The position numbers and the translations under genes were made by a program. Positions 34,322 through 44,171 of a stretch of 64,000 bases of DNA are shown here, in pieces. Source of the stretch: Harmothoe impar (Eukaryota > Annelida > Polychaeta > Phyllodocida > Polynoidae). The stretch covers positions 18,514,784-18,578,783 of the forward strand of contig OX381706.1 in assembly GCA_947462335.1 (NCBI GenBank). Reading direction: 5' to 3'. The number at the start of each line of letters is the position of its first letter. Within the stretch, counting starts at the first letter, position 1. Under the pieces are notes generated by a model. That model saw nothing but the letters and a program-made list of their open reading frames with translations, made no database searches and was not told the origin of the DNA.

Positions 34322-34735
34322 ATACACTCTAAAAAAAGTGTTTCATTTCTAAACACTTTTTAGCCTAAAACGAAACACTTTCTTGTAACACATTTTCAAA
34401 CACTTTTTACCTAAACACTTTTCGAAAAGTGTTTAGAATAAAAAATGTTTCGTCTAAAAAAGTGTTCCGAATCGAAAGTGTTTAGTTTCAAAAAGTGTTT
34501 AGAATCAAAAGTGTTTTGTTTCAAAAAGTGTTTAGAATCAAAAGTGTTTAGTTTCAAAAAGTGTTTAGAATCAAAAGTGTTTCGTTTCAAAAAGTGTTCA
34601 AATGAAAAGTGTTTAGATTAAAATGTGTTTAGTATATTAAGTGTTTAGAATATAGTGTTTCGGATTGGAAGTGTTTGAAATATAAATGTGTTTAGATATA
34701 AAAAGTGTTTAGATATTTAAGTGTTTGTAATTATT
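34322..34735. repeat. GTGTTTAG array (left)
   Basis: About twenty degenerate units of AAAAGTGTTTAGAATC. The first part runs in reverse orientation (CTAAACACTTTT), then flips near 34430. The outer edge GATACACTCTAAAAAAAGTG matches the reverse complement of the outer edge of the array at 42800-43005. Confidence 0.8.
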
Positions 34736-34929
34736 TTCAGTTCTGGGGCTTGGAGGGGAAATATTTTATTTTGTATCATTATTTCATCATTTCATCAATT
34801 TCCATTGTTCTTGATGTTGACAAGTGCACACTATCTCAGCAATGTATATCTTCGTTCTGTCAAGTCATGATGAGATGTGCAGGTGAGAAGACCTAAAGAA
34901 AAATGTACATGGGTTAAAATATTTATATG

Positions 34930-35362
34930 CAGGGATACGTGTAGACAGGCAGGGATACATGTAGACAGGCAGGGTGACGTGTAGACAGGCAAGGAGACAT
35001 GTAGACAGGCAGGGTGACGTGTAGACAGGCTGGGAGACGTGTAGACAGGCAGGGAGACGTGTAGACAGGCAGGGAGACGTGTAGACAGGCAGGGAGACGT
35101 GTAGACAGGCAGGGAGACGTGTAGACAGGCAGGGAGACGTGTAGACAGGCAGGGAGACGTGTAGACAGGCAGGGAGACGTGTAGACAGGCAGGGAGACGT
35201 GTAGACAAGCAGGGTGACGTGTAGACAGGCAGGGAGACGTGTAGACAGGCAGGGAGACGTGTAGACAAGCAGGGTGACGTGTAGACAGGCAGGGAGACGT
35301 GTAGACAGGCAGGGAGACGTGTAGACAAGCAGGGTGACGTGTAGACAGGCAGGGAGACGTGA
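34930..35362. repeat. 20-bp minisatellite, about 21 units
   Basis: The unit is GTAGACAGGCAGGGAGACGT. A variant with AAGC and GGTGACGT recurs exactly every third unit at 35201, 35261 and 35321. Because 20 is not a multiple of 3, all three minus-strand frames stay open. I read this as non-coding. Confidence 0.93.
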
Positions 35363-35374
35363 GGTCAAATACAA

Positions 35375-37080
35375 CTGTAACTAACGGGCATAGATTTAAA
35401 TGCATGTATCTATAACCATGTGAATGTAGCCTACAGTACATGTTTTATTGCTTAAGTGTGTTATGCATTTTGCATGATTATGGTACTAATTATTATGATG
35501 AGCAATGGCTGGGAAGTAAACGTAATGGAGCAGTTTTTTTTCAATCATCATGGTAATTACACATATCATGACTTATATTGATAAAATATATTCGTATTTT
35601 CTATACATGTAGTAAGAGTTAGACCATCATAATACAATGTATGTAAATGAACTTACAATGTATAATGTTTTTCTGCTCCTGCAGTCAGGCTGTAAGCTCT
35701 ATTCGTGCGGCCGAAAACGCCTCCCTGGCGCAAAACGCATCCGGCTCCAACTGCCGCCATTGATTGGCGGTGCATGTGTGCCCTGTAGGCTAGAGAATGT
35801 ACTGAGGCAACTTGGCACAATTCCTCTTCAACCGATCACACCAAAGACTTGCCCTACGGATATGTTATAACCTAATATGACCTCATTACAGAATTATCAT
35901 CAATTTTTAATTATCTTGAGATTTAGGTCTAAATTACATCCCTTGAAATCGGGGACTGCAGGTTGACGGGATGTGTTGGACTTACTCCCGTAGGTGCTGC
36001 CATCCTAGCACCCAGTGGAGCAACCTGCCACACTCCATAAATTGTCTATGTATTTTAGAATGCCGTAATATATTGGTTTCTCATTTAGTGAGGTAGTACA
36101 ATTGGCTTGTCTGCACACATTGATGGTACTTTAAATATGATTTAACAGGGATGAGTCTTTGTAAATGGGTATCCAATATCAAGGTACCGCACCCCAGGAT
36201 CACCTACTGGTGCTAGGTCTTTTGCCGTTTTGGTTGAGCCTGAGACTCAAGACGTCCATGGTTTTTATTTGGTCAGAATTTAGTGTTATATTTACCTAAT
36301 GGTCATAAGTTCTACTTCCCTTTGATAGATATAATTCTCATATAATATATATATCCGAAGGTGGGCTCATTTGGCTTTCCTGTTACAGAGAAAAGGGACA
36401 TTTTCTACATTGTGTGAGGTCGCCACAGTGCATTCCCTATGGGAGAACCCACAGGCCATGCCCCGCCTCGCTGTCAGTGGGGCTGTGATTCAGTGCCAGT
36501 AGCGCCACCTAGGTACCAAATGGCCGACTTTTCGGCCGTACGAATAGAGACTCAGAAACAATGATCTATCATCTAGGCTTCACCCTTCGTCTGTAAAACA
36601 ATATGAATATGATCATATTATTATGCTCTATACGCTTTTATGTTACAGGCAGCGACATAAAAGACGTACTATACCCCATGTTACAGGCTAACAGATCTAT
36701 CAAAATTAACATGACATCGACCTAGACTCTACCTGTAAAAAAACGTGGATATGGTCATAACATTGATGTCATTGATGTTACTTACAGACTAACCGAGTTA
36801 TCGAAAGTAGTATTATTGAAGTATGACTAGTACATTACATAATGATGTTGAGATATTTAAAAGGGTGCTGGCTCCGAAATTACAATGGAGATGTTATTGG
36901 TATTGGTATATACAACTTAATACAAAACGTCTACAGGTATACTCACCACATATCATGCCTACTCCGTATACATGTGTCTTCCCTCTCCAACTGCAGCATT
37001 CAAACTAACCGCTGTACCTGTTGATTGGTCAACAACACAGTGGGCAGCTAATTATAGCACAGCCGAGGTAGCGTTCGCGT
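35375..37080. other. Intergenic sequence, no firm gene
   Basis: The only exon-like piece is at 35685-35870: an acceptor-like TTTTTCTGCTCCTGCAG followed by 62 codons containing several cysteines, then a stop. Nothing upstream or in known families supports it. Confidence 0.35.
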
Positions 37081-37090
37081 GTACGTGTGG

Positions 37091-37930
37091 AAAGGTGGAG
37101 GGGGGGGGGGGGGGGGGGCACTTAAACCCGCAGGTCTGGGTACCCCTCCACCGACAGTCAGGGCGCAGACGGGACAGGTACTCAGCCCTATTTATAGGAG
37201 AGCTGGAGCTTTAAACCCGCAGATCTTAATGGGGGTGCAGAGGGGTCCCCCCTGAGGTTGGAAAGTCGCCGAAATTAAGGGGTCCAGGTCGAAATATCGC
37301 TTTTGTGGACCCTTTAATCTATTGTAAATGTTGTCCAAAAGTCGCCAGGTCGCTTATATTATTGCCTTATGTCAGAAGTTGCCTCCAAAACAGCCCAGGT
37401 CGCTTTTGGCCCATCTGGAGCCACCTTACTACACATTTTTCAATTAAGTGAATTATAGACAAAAAGTACTCTGGCTATCTACCTTTTTAGTCTGTGGAGG
37501 GGTAAAGCCGGGTACAGTGTGTGTATGAGGGTCGGGGGGGGGGGGGGGGCAGGTCAGGTGGCGGATTTTGGAGGGTTATAGACGGGCACAGGTGTGTTTG
37601 TGTCGGGGGGGGGGGGGCATCTATGCACTTCCCTAGGTGTCCTAGGTGAGTGTGACAACGCCCCCCCCCTTGCAGCTTTGGTCTCTTACCTAGGTGAGGA
37701 AAAGACAGCAGCCCCCCCCCCCCCCCGCCCATGCCTCTTCATCCCGCCTTAGGTGAGTGTGAGAAGCCCTCCTTTCCCCAGCTTTGATCTCCGACCTAGG
37801 TGAAGGAGAATCTTACGCCAGACCCCCTCCCCCTTGCCTTGGGGAGTGTGAGAAGCCCCCGCCCTTACCAGCCCCCCTTCCCCTCTCCTGCTTTGGTCTC
37901 CGACCTAAGTGAGGGGAATCAAAGAAAAAC
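37091..37930. repeat. Poly-G/poly-C runs and a degenerate tandem repeat
   Basis: Long G runs lie at about 37100-37118, 37533-37549 and 37604-37617, and C runs at 37661-37669 and 37712-37726. Between 37660 and 37915 a unit of about 110-125 bp with CTTTGGTCTCCGACCTAGGT and GAGTGTGAGAAGCCC recurs three times. Confidence 0.65.
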
Positions 37931-38460
37931 AGTACCCTGTCACTCAAATTTCCCTTAATAAGATCGGTGCATAGCAAAATAAAATTCATTATAAATGAAC
38001 CTATGTTTAAATGAATTCGTTATAAGATAATGACATTGGTTTTATTTTCGAAAAACTCAAAAGAGGTAGGCCTACACCACTGTCGTGAGACTGGTACCCT
38101 AGAGGCCTAGCTCTAGTCCTAAGCCTACCGCTAAATGTTGGGAATACTGGATAGTTGAAAATAATGGATAATGAAAAAGAGCCCATATAATTGCACCATT
38201 TGAAGTTTCAAATCCCCCCCTCCAGAGGTATGCCCCAGATTGTGACCCTAAAGTGCAGGCCTAGGGTAGGGCATCTCTTTGATATAATGACCAGTGCCAC
38301 ATTCAGCTCAAATGTGCGATGGGGAGGTGTGTGTGTGTGGGGGGGGGGGGGGGGTAACTGTGGCAGGAGCATCTCAAAGGTACATCTCATCTGGAGGTGT
38401 GGGGGCTGACTGCCACACCTGTAGGTTGGGGGGGCATCAAGAAATCCAAACACAGTAATG

Positions 38461-39916
38461 TGCCCCTACATGGGTACCCGTATTTTTGACTGTGTCGCCG
38501 TGTCGATTTTTAGCAAAAGGGCCGTGTTGATGTGTCGATTTTTATCCCAGACCATTAGTATACACTCTACTTCATGTGTCCATGTCCGTCGATTTTTTTC
38601 GGGTTTGCTTGCCGCGCCAGCGGCCCGGGAACGTAGTGACCTGGGGGCCGCCTTTAGGCGGCGTCAGCAAACCCTATTAATGTTTTCGTTTTCCACTGGC
38701 ATCGCATGGGGCACCGTGACGTCACCAGGGCAGATTGTGGTAATGAAAATAATGATAAAGGATCGAGCAACGCAACCACTAGCAACCAAGCAGTGAATAA
38801 GCCTAAAGCGAGATAAGGTATCCTTAGAAATGATGTAGGCACTAATGCTTATGCATCCATGTTAATTAAATCGTTTAAATCATCGTTTTAATTGTGCAAA
38901 GATGACGTCACTGTGCGCAGTGACATCGCAAGGCCGTTTGTGCTCATGAAAATAACAATTTTAGCGTCCTCACCTACATCCAAGGACTGGCCTGATCTCA
39001 ATGTCTCAGACAAGGTCTACTATAAGATATAGGCCTAGGTTACGTACATGTCAAGCCATTTTCTGATCTTACGGGATGGCCGACTTTGTTTGTCAGCATC
39101 GGCAGATTGGGTTGTCAAGGAAATGGGGCCGTTTCTTAGAACTGCGTCACGAATTTGGCGCGGCAGCATGCGGGAGGAGACCGATTACTGCGGCCACTTT
39201 CCACCGCGTCCCTTATTTATCTGCCGCGCCGACCAGGACCGTGGGAAAGTGGGGTAGGGGGATGATCAGGATGTCTAACTACAGTCGTGTGCACTACAGG
39301 TGTACCTGCCGTGGAACTAGGTTCACCCTGGGGCTCCCAACAGTCACATTTAGAAATTAAAATTGGAAGCCTGCCTGGGAAAAAGTGAGCCCTTGAACAA
39401 GGCAAACTTTAGCCAATGATCACGGTAAACTCTAGGCCTAGCCAATGATCATGGCAAACTCTCCAAATTTGGTCAGGGTTGATATGATAATTCCACAACG
39501 ATGTTATGGAACTATAGGCCCTATGCCTAGGATGTAATCCATTATATGGATCTAGATCTATAGGCCTATATTATATGCCTATTGAAACAGCCTACATGGA
39601 ATGGATGGAAATTATGTAGGCTAATGCTTAGTCAACCGAATAAACCTAGGCCTACTATTTAAAATGAATGTCAATGGAATGGGTCTAGACCCCTAGAATT
39701 TACAGAGCAACATGGGCTTAATTAATTATCCATTAGGCCTAATGCAATGGGCTATACAAATTACGTCAGGACATTCTGTTGCCATGCATCGAATGCAAGA
39801 AAAACTTGGCTTTGACCACTGGCGGATTTACCAACAAACTCGACCGTGGTCAAAGCCACATTTTTCTTGTTAAAAGGGCCGTGTCGCCCGTGTCGATTTT
39901 TACCCATGTAGAGGCA
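38461..39916. mobile_element. hAT-like non-autonomous transposon, 1,456 bp
   Basis: The left end TGCCCCTACATGGGTA and right end TACCCATGTAGAGGCA are inverted. An exact 8-bp direct duplication CAGTAATG flanks it (38453-38460 and 39917-39924), the size expected for hAT. The subterminal GTGTCG.CGTGTCGATTTTTA sequence is also inverted. The interior has CpG-rich segments (38585-38680, 39060-39240) and two TGACGTCA sites, unlike the surrounding AT-rich DNA. Open frames inside show no transposase. Confidence 0.85.
39796..39869. repeat. Hairpin, 24-bp stem with 26-nt loop
   Basis: CAAGAAAAACTTGGCTTTG plus ACCAC pairs with GTGGTCAAAGCCACATTTTT plus CTTG, 22 of 24 positions matching. It lies inside the hAT-like element near its right end. 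Confidence 0.7.
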
Positions 39917-40073
39917 CAGTAATGTCAGTATTCATGTGCAGGGTGCTCAGTCAGTTGGTCCTGCAAACTGGGTGGACACTGACAGTCTCAGGAACAGGCC
40001 TCACAGATATTGTTATTTTCATGGATTATTTACATGGATTTAACATAGGATATTACACATGTATTGAGTAATG

Positions 40074-41669
40074 GAGCCCCACAACCCCACACCCAGCCCC
40101 ACCACCCCACACAGCCCCACTACCCCACACCACTACCCCACACCCAGCCCCACTACCCCACTACCCCAGCCCCACCACCCCCCACCCAGCCTCACTACCC
40201 AACACCCAGCCCCACCACCCCACACAGCCCTACTACCCCACACCCAGCCCTACTACCCCACACCCAGCCCCACTACCCCACACCCAGCCCCACCACCCCA
40301 CACCAAGCCCCATTACCCCACACCATTACCCCACACCCAGCCCCACTACCCCACTACCCCAGCCCCACCACCCCCACCCAGCCCCACTACCCAACACCCA
40401 GCCCCAGTACCCCACACAGCCCCACTACCCCACACCCAGCCCTACTTCCCCACACCCAGCCCCACTACCCCACACCCAGCCCCACTTCCCCACACCCAGC
40501 CCCACTACCCCACACCCAGCCCCACTACCCCACACCCAGCCCAACTACCCCACGCCACTACCTCACACCAAGCCCCACTACCCCACACCCAGCCCCACTA
40601 CCCCACACCCAGCCCCACCACCCCACACCTACACCCACTACCCCACACCACTACCCCACACCCAGCCCCACCACCCCACGCCCAGCCCCACCACCCCACA
40701 CCTAGCCCCACTACCCCACACCACTACCCCACACCCAGCCCCGCCACCCCAAGCCCAGCCCCACCACCCCACACAGCCCTACTATCCCACACCCAGCCCA
40801 ACCACCCCACACAGCCCCACTACCCCACACCCACTACCCCACACCCAGCCCCACCACCCCACACAGCCCCACTACCCCAGCCCCACCACCCCCCCACCCA
40901 GCCCCACTACCCAACCCCCAGCCCCAGTACCCCACACCCAGCCCCACCACCCCACACCCAGCCCCACCACCCCACACAGCCCTACTACCCCACACCCAGC
41001 CCCACTACCCCACACAGCCCTACTACCCAACACCCAGCCCCAGTACCCCACACCCAGCCCCACCACCCCACACCCAGCCCCACCACCCCACACAGCCCTA
41101 CTACCCCACACCCAGCCCCACCACCCCACACAGCCCTACTACCCCACACCCAGCCCCACTACCCCACACCCAGCCCCACTACCCAAAACCCAGTCCCAGT
41201 ACCCCACACCCAGCCCCACCACCCCACACCCAGCCCCACCACCCCACACAGCCCTACTACCCCACACCCAGCCCCACTACCCCACACCCAGCCCCACCAC
41301 CCCACACCCAGCCCCACCACCCCACACAGCCCTACTACCCCACACCCAGCCCCACTACCCCACACCCAGCCCCACCACCCCACACCCAGCCCCACTACCC
41401 CACACCACTACCCCACACCAAGCCCCACTACCCCACTACCCCAGCCCCACCACCCCCACCCAGCCCCACTACCCAACACCCAGCCCCAGTACCCCACACC
41501 CAGCCCCACTACCCCACACCCAGCCCCACCACCCCACACCCAGCCCCACTACCCCCCACCACTACCCCACACCCAGCCCCACTACCCCACACCCAGCCCC
41601 ACCACCCCACACAGCCCTTCTATCCCACACCCAGCCCCACTATACTCCAAATTTATCCCCCACTACCCC
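40074..41669. repeat. C-rich minisatellite, 20-bp unit, about 1.6 kb
   Basis: The basic unit is AGCCCCACTACCCCACACCC, with 16-18-bp variants such as ACAGCCCTACTACCCCAC. The plus strand is nearly free of G. The array keeps long open frames (up to 541 codons of Pro/Thr/His) in several frames, an artefact of low complexity. The minus strand has closely spaced GGGG tracts, so G-quadruplex formation is plausible. Confidence 0.93.
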
Positions 41670-42616
41670 TGTACAACCGTAATGTGTATCAAGTAACGTG
41701 ATATATAGTACTACACATCAAGGCTGACCATGTAAACGTGATGTGTATCAAAAAAACGTGATGTATAGTAATAATCCAACCGTGATGTGTAGTAACTAAC
41801 GTGATGTGTAGTAAATTAGAGTACCTTGAATCTAGGCACCTCAAACCGTTATCTGTATCAATAAACGTGATGTGTATCAACTCCCTCCTCTAACTGGTAG
41901 GGGTCAGCAGCCCAGTTGGCACAAAGTTTAGTTCGACATTGAATCAATATTGATACAACATTGAATCAACAATGACAACCAGTTGTCAATGTTGATTGAA
42001 TGTTCTGTGCCCATTGGGAGAGAGGCACACTCAAAAAGGAAACTTGTCTCCAGATTCTTCAAAGTGACGGTCATAAAATAAACGAGTCAAAAACTTGTCT
42101 CAATGACAGGGAAGCGGGTCTTCTAGCTGGAGATAGAAGACCCACTTGGCATGTGCCAGCCCAAAACCCGACATTTGCCAATGCCAGATTCTATTTGTGG
42201 GATGGTAACTTGATAGGTTAGACAACTTTTGACTCATTTATTTTATGATAGTCACTTCAACGAGTCTGGATTTTTGCCAACAGCCCCCCCCCCTTTGACA
42301 ATCCTGTATCTGCCACTGCCACTCTCTTTTCAAATTCTGGAGACGAGGAGAATATGATATTCCCACAGATGCATACCTCTTCTAAGAACATATATTCCCT
42401 AAATCCATAAAGAGAACACGTTTTGATACAGATAAGGTCAAGGGATTAAAAATATTCCTTGATACAGATCACATTGATACAGATCACGTTAATTTGATAC
42501 AGATTACATTGTTTTGATTCAGATCATGTTTTTTTTTATACAGATCACGTTTCCATGGTCAGCCATGATGTGTATTACTACACATCACGTAACTTGATAC
42601 ACATCACGGTTGTACA
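41670..42616. mobile_element. Inverted-repeat transposon inserted at the minisatellite edge
   Basis: The ends TGTACAACCGT..TGTGTATCAAGT are inverted over about 75 bp. A 5-bp duplication ACCCC flanks it (41665-41669 and 42617-42621). Subterminal motifs ACGTGATGTGTATCAA recur many times. It has no transposase, and an inner hairpin pairs AAAATAAACGAGTCAAAA (42075) with TTTTGACTCATTTATTTTAT (42225). Confidence 0.85.
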
Positions 42617-42621
42617 ACCCC

Positions 42622-42800
42622 ACACCTAACCAACCGGGGGGGGGGGGGACTATACCTTTCCTCTGGTACCATTCCCTTTAGTGAAGATTACCACCAAAAG
42701 TGATTGCATGGTTACCAGCGCCCGTTATAGTGGTAGGCCTATCACACACTATTGTCATGTGACTAGAACCCCCTGTTGTGATAAGATATTATAGGTATAC
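42622..42800. other. Residual minisatellite edge and poly-G
   Basis: CACACCTAACC after the transposon appears to be the far edge of the C-rich array, followed by a G run at 42637-42649. No gene is seen. Confidence 0.4.
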
Positions 42801-42804
42801 ATTT

Positions 42805-43005
42805 ATAAACACTTTTTATTATTAGTGTTTAGTTTTAAAACACATTATAAAACTAAACACTTTTGAAGAAAAAGTGTTTAAGTGTTTAGAAAAAAGTGTT
42901 TTGTTTTTGAAAATGTGTTTAGAAAAATTAAAAGTGTTTCGAATTTACTGGTGTTTAGAATAATGTGTTTAGAAACGAAACACATTTTTTACAGTGTATT
43001 ATCCT
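42805..43005. repeat. GTGTTTAG array (right)
   Basis: Units of AAAGTGTTTAG in both orientations. The outer edge GAAACACATTTTTTACAGTG, then TATTATCC, mirrors the outer edge of the array at 34322. Confidence 0.8.
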
Positions 43006-43054
43006 CAACACAAAGGTACTCATTCCAGAGGTACTCTCACATTACTTAAGCCGA

Positions 43055-43400
43055 AAAATAGTGTTTCAGGCCACCCGACCTTGTTTCCAAAAAGGGTCGG
43101 ATACTTTTTTTTATGGTTAGAAGCAGGAGTCATACGCCTGGTTCAGGTAATGGTTAATAGGGGACACCACCTACCCCCTCCTCACCTGTGCCCAGGTGTA
43201 ACTGGGTCACAGCTGATCTCCCCTCTCAGGCAGGCAGGCAGGGCAGCCAGGCCGCTGGCTTCATTATCTTATTTTATAAGGTGAAAAGCAAAAAACAAAA
43301 TTTAAAAAATCCGGCCGGCCGGGCCTAGCTTGTCAGACCATGTTACCGGAAACCAACTCTTTTTTTTGGCCCCACAATATAAAATCCGACCAACCGACCA
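43055..43400. repeat. Diverged GTGTTTCAGG-type MITE
   Basis: AGTGTTTCAGGCCACCCGACC on the left, and GACCATGTTACCGGAAACCAA on the right as a degenerate inverse. The centre includes CCGGCCGGCCGGGCCTAGC, which matches 20130-20142 inverted. Confidence 0.5.
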
Positions 43401-44129
43401 ACCTAGCTGTAACTCTAACATTTTGGACAATGCTACTTGTTTCTTTGGGCCTATTAAATAGTAATACAAACAAGCCAACCCTTTTATAATTTCTATATAC
43501 ATCTACGTGGATTCATTAATCCTAGTTTACCTACACGTACGTGCACGTAGTTAGACGGGATATATAAACTCCAACACTATACACATGGAAACAGTTAGTT
43601 ACACACGTTCTAGCTACAGAGGCAAATACCCTCTCGTATACCTGTGACGTTAACGTTCCCCCACTGCCGTTCACATTGTCATCACAAGTTAGCCTCCCTA
43701 AGGTATGATACACAAAAACTCTAGGGGATATCATGCTTAAATGTAACCTTTTCTTATATTGAATATGATATGGGGTGTAACTTAATGTATGCAAGTATCT
43801 ACATCTCAGGTTATGGGGCAGGTAATATAAGGGTTTTTGAAAGTTTAATACAGTACTAAAATCTCAATTTTCAAGTCCCAGGTAGAGGTTGTAGGATTCT
43901 CTTAAAGTCGGGATGTGGGTTATATGTGAAATGCTGGTATACACAGGAAAATATGGTAGCCTAATAAGTTCAGGTGACCAGGGAAATGCTAACTTTTAGC
44001 TCAGGGCTAGTAGCAAAATGCTAAGAAAGGATAGGAACTTTGGGCACATGTTTTTCGCTAATGGTTGTACAAAAGTTAGTAAAACTGACTAACTTTGGAC
44101 TAACATTTTGGATTCATTATTTTCAGTGT
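43401..44129. other. Region upstream of the synaptotagmin-like gene
   Basis: No upstream exon or TATA box is recognised. An intron or promoter is equally possible. Confidence 0.3.
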
Positions 44130-44171
44130 ATGTCTCTTCATTTCCTTCAGATCACACGTACATCAGGACAC

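Noticed and set aside
34930..35362. CRISPR-like array of short repeats
   Set aside because: There are no unique spacers; the repeats are head-to-tail units in an animal genome.
34831..35441. Three overlapping minus-strand open frames of about 165-172 codons
   Set aside because: A 20-bp tandem repeat without stop codons keeps all three frames open with the same peptide repeat. No gene signals.
39048..39360. Overlapping open frames starting near GGGATGGCCGAC
   Set aside because: They lie inside a non-autonomous hAT-like element with no transposase features. Kept only as possible captured cargo in the findings.
40071..41696. 541-codon open frame of Pro/Thr/His repeats
   Set aside because: It is the translation of a 20-bp minisatellite. 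Several frames are open, there is no signal peptide, splice context or promoter, and stops are absent only because the unit contains none.
42000..42221. 73-codon open frame in the 41670-42616 element
   Set aside because: It lies in a nested inverted-repeat insertion and has no transposase or other domain.
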